A DNA stretch of 64,000 nt from Solirubrobacteraceae bacterium (GCA_024711025.1 JANJTP010000016.1:39751-103750); one strand, 5' to 3'; shown: positions 43,624-52,445, numbered from the stretch's first letter. The notes: generated by a model not told the origin, from the sequence alone. A program made the numbers and translations.

Positions 43624-43841
43624 GACTCGCGACGTGCGTCGCGAACAGCTCTGACGCCCAGCGCCACAGCTTCGTCCTCAGGGAGGTCGAAGCGGGCGCG
43701 GATGCGACGCACCGCGCTCTGTCCAAGCCTGCGGTGCGCAAGATCCTCCAGCAGCTCGCGATCCGGCTTGCCGGGTTCCTCTGCGCGCAGCTCTGCGAGC
43801 AGATCGGCGTCGAAGTCGACCGTGACGCGCTGCTTGGCCAT
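43620..43841 (-). CDS. VapB-like antitoxin
   Basis: From the ATG at 43841 the product is 73 residues, MAKQRVTVDFDADLLAELRA onward. This is a ribbon-helix-helix-like N-terminus followed by helical acidic/basic segments (RRIRARFDLPEDEAVALGVR). It would bind and neutralise the PIN toxin and repress the pair's promoter. It overlaps the toxin start by four bases. No Shine-Dalgarno is evident. Family assignment rests on pairing and the MxxxRVTVDFD opening. Confidence 0.75.
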   Translation of the reverse strand: MAKQRVTVDFDADLLAELRAEEPGKPDRELLEDLAHRRLGQSAVRRIRARFDLPEDEAVALGVRAVRDARRES

Positions 43842-43897
43842 GCGAGGAGGGTAGCGGCGGAGTCGGCGTGATCCAATCCGCTGTGATCGATGGGAAG

Positions 43898-43948
43898 TCG
43901 CGGCTCTCATAACCTGAAGGTCGCGGGTTGACTCTCCCTCCCACCTGG
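43898..43948 (+). other. Degenerate tRNA 3'-half-like sequence (CAT anticodon)
   Basis: GGCTCTCATAACCTGAAGG followed by TCGCGGGTTGACTCTCC resembles the anticodon arm, variable loop and T arm of a tRNA-Met gene. The stems no longer pair well and no 5' half is seen. It ends a few bases before the IS66 target site. It may be the relic of an attachment site used by an integrating element. Confidence 0.35.
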
Positions 43949-45499
43949 AAAAAGGCGTAAGCGTTCAGTGCCCTGGCGCGGTCAGGCCAGCAGCGGCACG
44001 GGGTCGCCGCGGCTGTGGGCGCCGATGGCGTCGATGAGGTAGGCGTGCAGGCTGCGGCGTTGCAGGCGGCAGGTGGTGTGCGTTGACAGCAGTCGGCCGA
44101 TCCGGCGTTCGCCGTCGGCGGACTGGCTGCCGAGGCTGAGCTTTCTGTAGATGACCGCGCCGCGTAGCGCGCGTTCGGCGTGGTTGTTGGTCGGCTCGAC
44201 CCCGTCGTGGCCGGCGAACGTCCAGAGCGCCGGCCAGACCTTGAGCAGGTTGCGTGCCAGCCCGCGCGTGCGCTTGTAGCGCGGCGCCTTGCCGGAGTAG
44301 GCGCGCAGGATCGGCTTGAGCTGGCGCTGCAGCCGGCGGACCCGGCGCTTGAGGTCGTCGCGGTCGCCGGCGTGCTGGAAGATCTCCCACGCCCAGAACA
44401 GCTGCTCGCAGACCGCAAGGCCCTGCTCACCGAACTCCTTCTCTGCGCCGAGGCCCTCGGCCTGGGCCTTGAAGTCGCGCCGCAGGTGCGCCCAACAGAC
44501 CTGACGGCGCCGCAGCGGCAGATGGCTGTAGGCCCACCAGCGATCGGAGGTCACGATCGCCGCCGTGTCGGCGAGCAGGTCCTTGGCGTGATCTTCGTGG
44601 CGGCCGGCAGCCACGCGCAAGACGGCGTGACGGTCGGTGAAGGCGCCCCACAACGCGCGCCGCTCGCCCGCGGTCCGCCAGCCCGTCTCGTCCATGTTCA
44701 GCGCGCCGGCGGCCCGGACCCGCTCGAGCAGGTCCTCGCACGGCTGCTCGAGCGCGTCGGCGACGCGGGTGAGGATCGCGTCGACGGTGCCCGTCGAGAT
44801 CCGCGACCCGAACAGCTGCTCGCAGCACTCGACGACATCGCGGCGCGAGATCCGGTTGCGTACCGACAGCACCGCCACCGCGGCGTGAAAGCGCGGCCCG
44901 AACGCGCTCGCCGCCACCGCCGCCGGCAGCTGCGCGCGCCGCCGGCGCCCGCAGCCCGGGCAGCGCACCCGCTGACAGCGATGCTCGGTCACGACGACAT
45001 GCACCGGTGGCAGCTCCTCGACTTGATGGCGCGCCAGCTCCCCGCAGGCGACCCGCTCCCCGGCGGCGAACACGTGCCCGCAGCCACAGCGATCCGGCCA
45101 GTGATCGACGAACTCGTCGACCGCCCACGCCGGCAACAACGGCCGACCCTTGCCCTCATGCCCGCCCTGGGCGCCCTGCTTTCGACCGGACGGGTCCTTG
45201 CCCCGCCTGGGCGCAGCGCCGGGCGGATCGACGCTCGGGGGCTGCGACGAGTTCCGCGACGAGCGCTTGATCTGCCGCTCGAGCTGCCCGATCCGCTCCT
45301 CCTGACGCGCGACCTTCGCCGTCAGCTTTTCGACCTGCGCCTCGAGCCGCTCGTTCTGCGCCGACAGCGCCAGCAGCACCGACACCACCGCGTCGCGGCC
45401 CTGCACGTAGATCGCCCCGGCCTCCGACCGCTCCACGCTCCATAACTTCGCCCCCGGCCGCCGCCGCCCTGCCGACCGACTGAACGCTTACAAAAAGGC
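43949..45499 (-). mobile_element. IS66-family insertion sequence with target duplication
   Basis: The element spans 43957-45491 (1535 bp). Its ends are GTAAGCGTTCAGTGCC and, inverted, GTAAGCGTTCAGTCGG, sharing 13 perfect bases with the GTAAGCG tip typical of IS66. It is flanked by AAAAAGGC at 43949-43956 and 45492-45499, an 8-bp duplication as expected for IS66. Only the tnpC-type transposase is present, without tnpA/tnpB, as in the compact subgroup. All parts look intact, so the insertion may be recent. It sits within a larger inserted segment. Confidence 0.93.
43982..45436 (-). CDS. IS66-family transposase TnpC
   Basis: The 484-residue transposase starts with a leucine-zipper-like coiled coil (QVEKLTAKVARQEERIGQLE, about 32-51). 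A zinc-finger region follows with RCGCGHVFAAGERVACGE and VRCPGCGRRRRAQ. The DDE domain has its acidic residues in ALNMDETGWRTAG, AAIVTSDRWWAYS and the conserved EPTNNHAERALR helix. Length and motifs are normal. It is the sole gene of the element, reading away from the right end. Confidence 0.95.
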   Translation of the reverse strand: MERSEAGAIYVQGRDAVVSVLLALSAQNERLEAQVEKLTAKVARQEERIGQLERQIKRSSRNSSQPPSVDPPGAAPRRGKDPSGRKQGAQGGHEGKGRPLLPAWAVDEFVDHWPDRCGCGHVFAAGERVACGELARHQVEELPPVHVVVTEHRCQRVRCPGCGRRRRAQLPAAVAASAFGPRFHAAVAVLSVRNRISRRDVVECCEQLFGSRISTGTVDAILTRVADALEQPCEDLLERVRAAGALNMDETGWRTAGERRALWGAFTDRHAVLRVAAGRHEDHAKDLLADTAAIVTSDRWWAYSHLPLRRRQVCWAHLRRDFKAQAEGLGAEKEFGEQGLAVCEQLFWAWEIFQHAGDRDDLKRRVRRLQRQLKPILRAYSGKAPRYKRTRGLARNLLKVWPALWTFAGHDGVEPTNNHAERALRGAVIYRKLSLGSQSADGERRIGRLLSTHTTCRLQRRSLHAYLIDAIGAHSRGDPVPLLA

Positions 45500-45810
45500 T
45501 TGCAACTGCAGGCATTTTGCGTTGTAGTGAGCAATGACGGAGGTGGTGCCGACGGATGATGTCTCCGGTCGCCTCGGCGATGGCGGCGGCGACCGCCTCG
45601 GCTTCGCGCTCCCAGCCCACCGTGAGCCGCTCATGGATGATCCCTTGGGTTGCGAAGTTGGACGCGCGTGCGAGCGTGGCTGGCTTGGCGCGGCGCTGCG
45701 GCGGAGCCAATTGCAGTAGAAGCGATGTCGAGCATCGGCGCGTGGCTCCGACAGCTTGCTGAACGTGCCGCTCGGAATGTCGGGCGGCGGACAGCGAACG
45801 GAAGGAGACC
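45500..45810. other. Spacer with no recognisable gene
   Basis: The sequence following the IS66 continues the interrupted spacer. A minus-strand frame encodes helical residues such as WEREAEAVAAAIAEATGDII, which could be a protein remnant, but no start, Shine-Dalgarno or family was found. I can say nothing more definite. Confidence 0.4.
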
Positions 45811-45925
45811 ATGATGCGGAAGCTGATCGCGAGCGCGTGGATGACGCTCGACGGGGTCGCGCAGGCGCCGAGCTATGCCGACGAGGACACTGCGGGAGGG
45901 TTCGAGCGCGGCGGCCCCATGAGGA
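45811..45925 (+). pseudogene. Dihydrofolate-reductase-like (RibD C-terminal family) gene, N-terminal remnant
   Basis: AAGGAG precedes an ATG at 45811, and the product begins MMRKLIASAWMTLDGVAQAP, then SYADEDTAGGFERGGPM. This matches the opening of small 'dihydrofolate reductase family' (RibD_C) proteins. After about residue 36 the similarity stops and the frame ends at 45996. The remaining 150 residues are missing. It is a truncated relic inside the insertion. Confidence 0.6.
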
Positions 45926-46358
45926 CGGCTGCTCGCGAGCGAAGCTCGTCCAGCGTGGCCGACTGCGCATCGAGCGCGTGCCGCGCTGACTCCTAGGCCA
46001 GCCTGTAGTGGTCGCTGTGGTCCTCGAGCATCCGGCAGAGGATGGCCGGACAGGAAGAACGCCAGCGCCTCGTCGCCACGCGCGAACGCCGCAGCCTGGC
46101 GGCGGGTCATCACGAAGTCCTCCTCGTGGGACGGCAGCGGCTTCGAGAGAACGACCGCCGACGCCTCGCCTGCTCGCTGATCGGCCCGGCAGACACAGTG
46201 ACGCTGCCCGCTCGGATGGTTGCCTTCCTGTTCGTCCACCGAGCAGCGGTCGAGCGCCACGCCGAGCGACGGAACTTCTCCGTTACTTCGATCCTGGCGT
46301 CGGTCTGGCCCGGTGCAGTACCGATCTGGCGACGCCTTGTCGAGGACGACGACGGCAA
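45926..46358. other. Spacer with gene debris only
   Basis: Open frames exist on both strands but none resembles a known family or has a Shine-Dalgarno. A minus-strand stretch MTRRQAAAFARGDEALAFFL (about 45990-46120) looks protein-like but could not be identified. The sequence GCGTCGGTCTGGC at about 46298 repeats the first bases inside the left end of the insertion (about 43194), which may be coincidence. Confidence 0.4.
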
Positions 46359-46770
46359 CTAGCTAGAGAGCCTCGGCTCGTCGGCTACAGCCAGGCTGCC
46401 GTAGCTCATCTGACGCTGCTGCTGCTCGACGCCGCGCGCCTGACCCTGCCGCAGGTGTCGGGGTCGGCGTTACGCCGCGAGCCTGTGCTGACGGCGGTCT
46501 TTGACATCATCGAATCGCGATTCCACGAGCCGACCTCGTTGCATAAAGTGGCCAGGGATCTCGTGCTGTCGCCGGGTCATGTGGCGCGACTGGTGCGCCG
46601 AGCCAGCGAGAGGACGGTCAACGACTGGATCGTGGAGCGACGCATGGCGGAGGCGAGACTGTGGCTCTCGATGACCGACGAGAAGATCGAGTCCGTGGCA
46701 GGCCGCGTCGGATACCGCGATGTCGGCTACTTCCGCTGCCGTTTCCGCAGTAGAGATCGACGACGCCGGG
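46359..46770 (+). pseudogene. AraC-family regulator, C-terminal half (interrupted)
   Basis: The frame resumes at CTAGCTAG with REPRLVGYSQAAVAHLTLLL and reaches the double helix-turn-helix DNA-binding domain: TSLHKVARDLVLSPGHVARL, then ERRMAEARLWLSMTDEKIES, VAGRVGYRDVGYFRCRF. It is in the same frame as the N-terminal half at 42691-43193. The 3' end loses the normal SPxxYR-type ending after YFRCRFRS and runs into the remnant of another gene. Confidence 0.75.
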
Positions 46771-46908
46771 ACTCGGATGCAGCTCATCTTCGATCCCGAC
46801 ACGTCGATGCTGCTGGCCGAGCGATCGCTCGACGCCACGGGAGCGACGGTCGGGTACCGAGCTGTCGTGGTGCAGTCGATCGTCGACTCGGACCGCGCTC
46901 GGCCGTGA
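46750..46908 (+). pseudogene. C-terminal fragment of a CU044_5270-like secreted protein
   Basis: The frame VEIDDAGTRMQLIFDPDTSM, then LLAERSLDATG and VVVQSIVDSDRARP, resembles the C-terminus of the CU044_5270 family, actinobacterial membrane or secreted proteins of unknown role. Its N-terminal bulk is absent. It is joined directly to the truncated AraC gene, so a deletion fused the two. It ends at a TGA at 46906-46908. Confidence 0.45.
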
Positions 46909-46965
46909 GCTGACCGGCAGCCGGCGACGAGCCGACACGCCGAAGCAGGCCCCGTCGCGACGGGA

Positions 46966-47080
46966 ATCCGTGTGGCTAACGTCAACCTCGGCGCGCCGTC
47001 GCCCTGCATGCTCGACGTTGCACCCCCTCTGATGTGGTCGACGCAGAGCGGTGCCCGGGCCAGGTCGCGAGCTTGACGAA
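46966..47080. repeat. About 115-bp direct repeat, right copy
   Basis: Same sequence and orientation as 41627-41740, with about seven differences. The region from 46909 to 47313 contains no gene. Besides this copy it carries the 78-bp tandem repeats and the hairpins downstream of metK. Confidence 0.85.
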
Positions 47081-47250
47081 ACCCGTACCCGGCGCCGTCG
47101 CGCGTGACCGCGAAGCCTGTGTGGGACGGTGCCCGGGCCAGGTCGCGAGCTTGACGAAACCCGCGCCCGGCACCGTCGCGCGTGCCGCGAAGTCTGTGTG
47201 GGGCGGTGGGCGTGCCCGGTCGCGAGCCCGACGAAACCCGCGCCCGCCGC
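47049..47250. repeat. About 78-bp tandem repeat, three decaying copies
   Basis: Copies start at 47049, 47127 and 47204 with CGGTGCCCGGGCCAGGTCGC or variants. They contain, on the minus strand, codons for GFVKLAT, the same C-terminal motif as the I36-like gene at 41720. In two copies the frame runs on as TWPGHR in place of the stop. They look like duplicated 3' ends of such a gene. Confidence 0.75.
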
Positions 47251-47251
47251 G

Positions 47252-47300
47252 GCGACGGGCCCCCCGCGCCCGTCAAGCGACGGGCCCCCGCGCCCGTCGC
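47252..47300 (-). terminator. Two GC-rich hairpins after metK
   Basis: GCGACGGGC (47277-47285) and GCCCGTCGC (47292-47300) form a 9-bp stem with a 6-base loop, 14 bases after the metK stop. A second similar GACGGGC/GCCCGTC hairpin follows at about 47253-47274. There is no long U-tract. They are plausible terminators for the minus-strand metK transcript. Confidence 0.5.
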
Positions 47301-47313
47301 CGTGCCGCCCCGC

Positions 47314-48537
47314 TCAGACGCCGGCCGGAGCCGCGAGGCCGGCGGCCTCGGCGAGCTGCTCGACCTTGTCGAGCCGCTCCCAGGTGAAGTCGTGATCGTC
47401 GCGGCCGAAGTGGCCGTAGGCGGCGGTCTTCTGGTAGATCGGCCGATGCAGCCTGAGCGCCTCGCGGAACGCGCCGGGCCGTAGGTCGAAGTGCTCGCGA
47501 ACGAGCTCCTCGATCCGCCCGCGGCCGATCTTCTCGGTGCCGAACGTCTCGACCATCACCGAAACCGGGTGGGCGACGCCGATCGCGTACGCGACCTGAA
47601 CCTCGGCGCGGTCGGCGAGGCCGGCGGCGACGAGGTTCTTGGCGACGTGGCGCACCGCGTACGCCGCCGAGCGGTCGACCTTCGACGGGTCCTTGCCGGA
47701 GAAGGCGCCGCCGCCGTGGCGCGCCATGCCGCCGTAGGTGTCGACGATGATCTTGCGACCGGTCAGGCCGGCGTCGCCGACGGGGCCGCCGACGACGAAG
47801 CGGCCGGTCGGGTTGACGAGGAAGACGCGGCGCAGCTCGGCCTCGTCGTACAGCTCCTTGGGAAGGATCGGCTCGACGACGTGCTCCCACAGGTCGTCCT
47901 TGATCGAGCCCTCGGCCCCGGGGTCGTGCTGCGTGGAGATCAGGAGCTGCTCGACTCCGACCGGCCGCCCGTCCAGGTAGCGAACCGAGACCTGGGTCTT
48001 GCCGTCCGGGCGCAGGTAGGTCAGGTCGCCGGCCTTGCGGACGTCCGCGAGCCGCTTGGCGAGCTTGTGCGCGAGCGAGATCGCGAGCGGCATGTACTCG
48101 GGGGTCTCGTTCGACGCGTAACCGAACATCATCCCCTGGTCGCCGGCGCCGGCGACGTCGAGCGCGTCGTCGTCGTCGGGATCGGTCCGGGCCTCGAGCG
48201 CCTTGTCGACCCCCTGCGCGATGTCGGGCGACTGCTTGTCGATCGCGTTGACGACCGCGCACGAGTCGGCAGAGAAGCCGAGGTCGGCGTCGACGTAGCC
48301 GATCTTGCGAATCGTCCCGCGGGCGATCTCCTGGATGTCGACGTAGGTGTCGGTCGAGATCTCGCCGGAGACGACCACGAGGCCCGTGTTGACGAGCGTC
48401 TCGCAGGCGACGCGCCCGTAGGGGTCCTGGGCGAGGACCGCGTCCAGGACGCCGTCGGAGATCTGGTCGGCGACCTTGTCGGGATGGCCCTCGGTCACCG
48501 ACTCGGAGGTGAACAGGTACGAATGATCTTGGCTCAT
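47314..48537 (-). CDS. metK: S-adenosylmethionine synthase
   Basis: MetK makes SAM from methionine and ATP. The ATG at 48537 gives 407 residues starting [20 protein letters not shown] with the methionine-binding and ATP motif. [20 protein letters not shown] and the phosphate-binding loop [19 protein letters not shown] are intact, as is [20 protein letters not shown]. An upstream open frame is out of family and ignored. No SAM riboswitch is recognised in the 169-base gap to the divergent ABC ATPase gene. Confidence 0.97.
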   Translation of the reverse strand: MSQDHSYLFTSESVTEGHPDKVADQISDGVLDAVLAQDPYGRVACETLVNTGLVVVSGEISTDTYVDIQEIARGTIRKIGYVDADLGFSADSCAVVNAIDKQSPDIAQGVDKALEARTDPDDDDALDVAGAGDQGMMFGYASNETPEYMPLAISLAHKLAKRLADVRKAGDLTYLRPDGKTQVSVRYLDGRPVGVEQLLISTQHDPGAEGSIKDDLWEHVVEPILPKELYDEAELRRVFLVNPTGRFVVGGPVGDAGLTGRKIIVDTYGGMARHGGGAFSGKDPSKVDRSAAYAVRHVAKNLVAAGLADRAEVQVAYAIGVAHPVSVMVETFGTEKIGRGRIEELVREHFDLRPGAFREALRLHRPIYQKTAAYGHFGRDDHDFTWERLDKVEQLAEAAGLAAPAGV

Positions 48538-48706
48538 GGGATCCAGACTGAGACGGCCGCGCGGGCACCGAGGCGCACAGGCGGATTGGATCGGGCAAGG
48601 GTAGCGAGCCGGCTCCCCGCCGGTGCGTGAGGTTGCCCACCCCACGCCGTGCGACGACACCCCACCCGCGTGTCGCGCCGCCCGCCCCGCTAGCCTCGGA
48701 GCGCAC

Positions 48707-49669
48707 GTGAGCCCGCCGGCGATCAGCATGGCAGGGGTGGTCAAGTCGTTCGGCGACGTCCGTGCGCTCGATGGAGTCGATCTCGAGACGCCGCCCGGCA
48801 GCGTGCTCGGGCTGCTGGGCCCCAACGGCGCCGGCAAGACGACCGCGGTGCGGCTGCTCACGACCCTCCTCGTCCCCGACGCCGGGACGATCCGCGTCGC
48901 GGGGCTGGACGTCGTCCGCGAGGCGGCCGACGTGCGTCGCCGGATCGGGCTGGCGGGACAGTACGCGGCGATCGACGACAACCTCACCGGGCTCGAGAAC
49001 CTCACGATGGTCGGGCGGCTCTACGGGGAGGCCCGCCGGACGGCCAGGCGCCGCGGGCTCGAGCTGCTCGAGCGCTTCGGCCTGGATGACGCCTCCCGCC
49101 GCCCGGCGAGGACCTACTCGGGCGGCATGCGCCGCCGGCTCGACCTCGCCGCGGCGCTCGTCGCCAGGCCCCCGGTCCTGTTCCTCGACGAGCCCACGAC
49201 GGGCCTCGACCCGCGCAGCCGGCTCGACCTGTGGCAGATGATCGAGGGGCTGGTCGTCGACGGCACGACGGTGCTGCTGACGACGCAGTACATGGACGAG
49301 GCCGATCGCCTGGCGGACTCGATCGCGGTGATCGACCGCGGCCGGGTGATCGCCGACGGGACGCCCGACGCGCTGAAGGACCGCGTCGGCGGAGAGCGGC
49401 TCGAGGTTCGTCTGGCCGACGGAGCCGCGGCGCCGCGGGCGCTGGAGGCGCTGGCCCCGCTGTCGGACGAGCCGCCGACGCTGGAGGACGGCGCGGTGAA
49501 GCTCTCCGTCCGCGGGCGCAGCGGAACGATCGTCGACGCGGTGCGCCGCCTCGACGAGGCCGGTGTGGGCGTCGACGACGTCGGCCTGCGCCGTCCGACG
49601 CTGGACGAGGTGTTCCTGTCGCTCACCGGCCACGCGACGCGGCGCGACGACCAGGAGCGGGATCGATGA
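48707..49669 (+). CDS. ABC transporter ATPase, DrrA-like
   Basis: From the GTG at 48707 the product is 320 residues: Walker [21 protein letters not shown] (about 38-57), the Q-loop [15 protein letters not shown], signature [17 protein letters not shown], Walker [16 protein letters not shown] and switch [13 protein letters not shown]. The C-terminal 90 residues match the DrrA-type extension. The family exports drugs, lipids or polyketides. It is coupled (ATGA) to the permease gene. Cargo is not predictable. Confidence 0.93.
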   Translation: MSPPAISMAGVVKSFGDVRALDGVDLETPPGSVLGLLGPNGAGKTTAVRLLTTLLVPDAGTIRVAGLDVVREAADVRRRIGLAGQYAAIDDNLTGLENLTMVGRLYGEARRTARRRGLELLERFGLDDASRRPARTYSGGMRRRLDLAAALVARPPVLFLDEPTTGLDPRSRLDLWQMIEGLVVDGTTVLLTTQYMDEADRLADSIAVIDRGRVIADGTPDALKDRVGGERLEVRLADGAAAPRALEALAPLSDEPPTLEDGAVKLSVRGRSGTIVDAVRRLDEAGVGVDDVGLRRPTLDEVFLSLTGHATRRDDQERDR

Positions 49670-50430
49670 GGCGCCTCGTGTCGGACACGCTGGTCGTCGC
49701 CGAGCGCAACCTCGTCCGCCTCCCCCGCGCCCCCGACCTGCTGCTCGCCTTCACGGTCCAGCCGGTGATGTTCCTGCTGCTGTTCGTCTACGTCTTCGGC
49801 GGCGCGATCAGCACGCCGGGCTACGACTACGTCGACTTCCTGATCCCGGGAATCATCGTGCAGAACATCGCCTTCGGCGGGTTCGTCACCGCCCTGGGGC
49901 TCAACGAGGACCTGCACAAGGGCCTGATCGACCGCTTCCGCTCGCTGCCGATGGCGCGCCCGGCGGTGCTCGCCGGGCGGACGCTTTCGGACGTCGTGAC
50001 CAACAGCCTGTCGATCGTGGTGCTGCTCGTCACCGGGCTGATCATCGGCTTCTCGTTCGACGCGAGCCCGCCGGAGATCCTCGGCGGCGTCGTCCTGCTG
50101 CTGCTCTTCGGCTACGCGTTCTCATGGGTGTTCGCACTGCTGGGACTGCTCGTCTCGTCCCCCGAGGCGGCGAGCTCGCTCGGCTTCATCGCGGTCTTCC
50201 CGTTGACGTTCGTCTCGTCGGCGTTCGTGCCGATCGACTCGATGCCCGCGGCGCTGCAGGCGTTCGCCCAGGTCAACCCGTTCACGGTGACGGTCGACGC
50301 GATGCGCGCGCTCTGGGTCGGGGCTCCCGCCGGCGACAACGTCTGGGGCGCGTTCGCGTGGGCGCTCGCGATCCTCGCCGTCTTCGCGCCCCTTGCCGTT
50401 GCGCGCTACCGGCGCGCGGCGGGGGGCTGA
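49666..50430 (+). CDS. ABC-2 type permease, DrrB-like
   Basis: The 254-residue membrane protein has six hydrophobic spans, starting LLLAFTVQPVMFLLLFVYVF (about 25-44). It has the DrrB marker GIIVQNIAFGGFVTALGLNE (about 62-81), RFRSLPMARPAVLAGR, and FPLTFVSSAFVPIDSMPAAL. It forms an exporter with the upstream ATPase, to which it is coupled by a 4-base overlap. It converges with der 41 bases later. Confidence 0.92.
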   Translation: MRRLVSDTLVVAERNLVRLPRAPDLLLAFTVQPVMFLLLFVYVFGGAISTPGYDYVDFLIPGIIVQNIAFGGFVTALGLNEDLHKGLIDRFRSLPMARPAVLAGRTLSDVVTNSLSIVVLLVTGLIIGFSFDASPPEILGGVVLLLLFGYAFSWVFALLGLLVSSPEAASSLGFIAVFPLTFVSSAFVPIDSMPAALQAFAQVNPFTVTVDAMRALWVGAPAGDNVWGAFAWALAILAVFAPLAVARYRRAAGG

Positions 50431-50471
50431 TCGCCGGCCGGCACCGGCGCGGATCCGCTCCCGGGGGCGGC

Positions 50472-51806
50472 TCAGCCTCGCTCGGATCGACGGTCGCGGC
50501 GCTCGCGGACGTCGATCACGACCGGTACGCCGTCGAAGGCGAACCGCGCACGCAGGCGGTTCTCGAGGAAGTAGGCGTAGTCGCGGGTCATCCGGGTCCG
50601 GCTGTTGACCTGCAGGGCGAAGCGCGGCGGCCGCGTGCCGATCTGCGCGATGTAGAGCAGCTTCAGCCGATGGCCCTGGCGGGCGGGCGGCTGGCGGGCC
50701 GCGACGGCCTCGGCGAGGAACCGGTTGAGCTGCGGCGTCGGGATGCGCTCGCGGCGCCGGTCGCCGAGAGCGATCGCCTCGGCCAGCACGCGCTGCACGT
50801 TGCGCCCGCCGAGCGCGCTGATCGTCAGGACCTTCGGCCGCAGGCGCAGCTTGCGACCGACGCGCGCGCGCTCGTGGTCGAGGTCGTCCTCGGTCATCGA
50901 GCGCAGGTCCCACTTGTTGAGGGCGAGCAGCGTCGCGCAGCCGGCCTTCATCGCCAGCTCGGCGATCCGCAGGTCCTGGCTCGTGACGCCGTCGCGAGCA
51001 TCGCAGACGACCAGCGCGACGTCGGCCCGCTCCACCGCGCGCTGCGAGCGCAGCAGCGTGTAGTACTCGACGCTGTCGGTTACCTTCGACTGACGCCGCA
51101 TCCCGGCCGTGTCGACGAGCACCAGCCGCCGCCCGTCGACGTCGATCGGCAGGTCGATCGCGTCGCGGGTGGTGCCGGCGACGTCGCTCACGATCACGCG
51201 CTCCTCGCCGAGCACGCGGTTGACGAGCGTCGACTTGCCGACGTTCGGACGGCCGATGATCGCCAGGCGGATCGTCTCGTCCTCGTCCTCGTCCGGCCGC
51301 TCCACCTCGGCCGGCAGCAGAGCGACGACCTCGTCGAGCAGGTCCCCCGTGCCCAGCCCCTGTGCCGCGGAGACCGGCACGGGCTCGCCGAGTCCGAAGC
51401 GGTAGAAGTCCGCGGCCAGCGGAGCGTCCTCGACGCGATCGACCTTGTTCGCCGCGACGACCACCGGGACGCCCGAGCGCCGCAGCATGTCCGCCAGCTC
51501 GTCGTCGCCGGGGCGCCGGCCGGCACGGGCGTCGACGACGAGGACGCAGGCGGCCGCGTCGGCGATCGCCGCGCGCGCCTGGTCGCGGATCGAGCCGGAG
51601 ATCGGGTCGGCGTCGAACGCGTCCATGCCGCCGGTGTCGACGAGCGTGAAGCTCCGCCCGTTCCACTCGCAGGGAAGCTCCTTGCGGTCGCGCGTGATGC
51701 CGGCGCGCTCGTGGACGACCGCCTCGCGCGTGCCGCTGAGGCGGTTGACGAGCGAGCTCTTGCCGACGTTCGGGTAGCCGACGATCGCGACCTTGGGAAT
51801 GCTCAT
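50472..51806 (-). CDS. der: Ribosome biogenesis GTPase Der
   Basis: Der (EngA) has two GTPase domains in tandem and assists 50S assembly. In the 444-residue protein the first P-loop is [20 protein letters not shown] (about 8-27) and the second [20 protein letters not shown] (about 188-207). Each has its own switch region (DTGGMD, DTAGMR) and NKVD/NKWD motif. A C-terminal KH-like domain follows (ending with [14 protein letters not shown]). It is coupled to cmk by a 4-base overlap, the conserved cmk-der order. Confidence 0.97.
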   Translation of the reverse strand: MSIPKVAIVGYPNVGKSSLVNRLSGTREAVVHERAGITRDRKELPCEWNGRSFTLVDTGGMDAFDADPISGSIRDQARAAIADAAACVLVVDARAGRRPGDDELADMLRRSGVPVVVAANKVDRVEDAPLAADFYRFGLGEPVPVSAAQGLGTGDLLDEVVALLPAEVERPDEDEDETIRLAIIGRPNVGKSTLVNRVLGEERVIVSDVAGTTRDAIDLPIDVDGRRLVLVDTAGMRRQSKVTDSVEYYTLLRSQRAVERADVALVVCDARDGVTSQDLRIAELAMKAGCATLLALNKWDLRSMTEDDLDHERARVGRKLRLRPKVLTISALGGRNVQRVLAEAIALGDRRRERIPTPQLNRFLAEAVAARQPPARQGHRLKLLYIAQIGTRPPRFALQVNSRTRMTRDYAYFLENRLRARFAFDGVPVVIDVRERRDRRSERG

Positions 51807-52426
51807 CGCCGGTTCTCCGCTCGATCCGCCGGATCGCGCGCGAGCGCTGCGATCCGGTCCACTACGTCGGATAGGGTGAGCCCGGTCGTGTCAAGGAGGT
51901 GCGCGTCCGCGGCGACTTCGAGGGGTGACGTCTCACGCGAGCTGTCGCGGGCGTCCCTGTCGCGCTGCTCGGAGAGCACCGAGGCGACGTCGCGGCCCGC
52001 CTGCTCGGCGCGGCGCCGGGCGCGCTCGTCGGCCGTGGCCGTGAGGAAGACCTTGAGGTCCGCCTGCGGCGCCACGACGGTGCCCACGTCGCGGCCCTCG
52101 GCGACCCAGTCGCCGTCCGACAGCAGCGTTCGCTGGCGCTCCACGAGCGCCGCGCGAACCGCGGGATCGGCGGCGACGACCGATGCCTGCTCGGTGACCT
52201 CGGGGGCGCGAATCGCCTCGCCGACGTCCTCCCCGGCGAGCAGCACGCGGTCGCCCAGCTCGATCTCGAGGCCTGCCGGATCGGCCGCCGGGTCGCGCAG
52301 CCGGGCGAGGGCGACGCAGCGGTACATCGCGCCGGTGTCGAGGTACGCGAAGCCGAGCGCCCGCGCGAGCGCGCGGGCCACGGACGACTTGCCGGCCCCC
52401 GCGGGCCCGTCGATCGCGATGATCAT
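51803..52426 (-). CDS. cmk: Cytidylate kinase
   Basis: Cmk phosphorylates CMP and dCMP. The ATG at 52426 is chosen: the product starts [20 protein letters not shown], which contains the P-loop, and has 207 residues. [38 protein letters not shown] and [12 protein letters not shown] are family blocks. It is divergent from the MFS transporter gene only 19 bases away, so the promoters overlap. Confidence 0.96.
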   Translation of the reverse strand: MIIAIDGPAGAGKSSVARALARALGFAYLDTGAMYRCVALARLRDPAADPAGLEIELGDRVLLAGEDVGEAIRAPEVTEQASVVAADPAVRAALVERQRTLLSDGDWVAEGRDVGTVVAPQADLKVFLTATADERARRRAEQAGRDVASVLSEQRDRDARDSSRETSPLEVAADAHLLDTTGLTLSDVVDRIAALARDPADRAENRR

Positions 52427-52445
52427 CGGGTCGGGACGATAGACA

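Larger units (their letters stand above)
43186..46366. mobile_element. 3.2-kb insertion with 8-bp CTAGCTAG duplication
   Basis: CTAGCTAG is present at 43186-43193 and 46359-46366, and the AraC reading frame is split exactly between them. The insert is 3173 bp counting one copy of the duplication. About 1630 bp remain after removing the nested IS66. It carries a VapBC-like pair, a tRNA-like fragment and gene remnants. I see no convincing terminal inverted repeats (left CGTCGGTCTGG, right inner end TTGCCGTCGTC) and no recombinase, so the mechanism is unknown. Confidence 0.6.

Noticed and set aside
46008..46358. Plus-strand coding region upstream of the AraC C-terminal half
   Set aside because: It is in frame by chance. 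The sequence lies inside the insertion and has no similarity to the AraC effector domain, which is found at 42691-43193.
48538..48706. SAM riboswitch upstream of metK
   Set aside because: No SAM-I or SAM-II/SAM-IV-like core was recognisable in the 169-base intergenic space.
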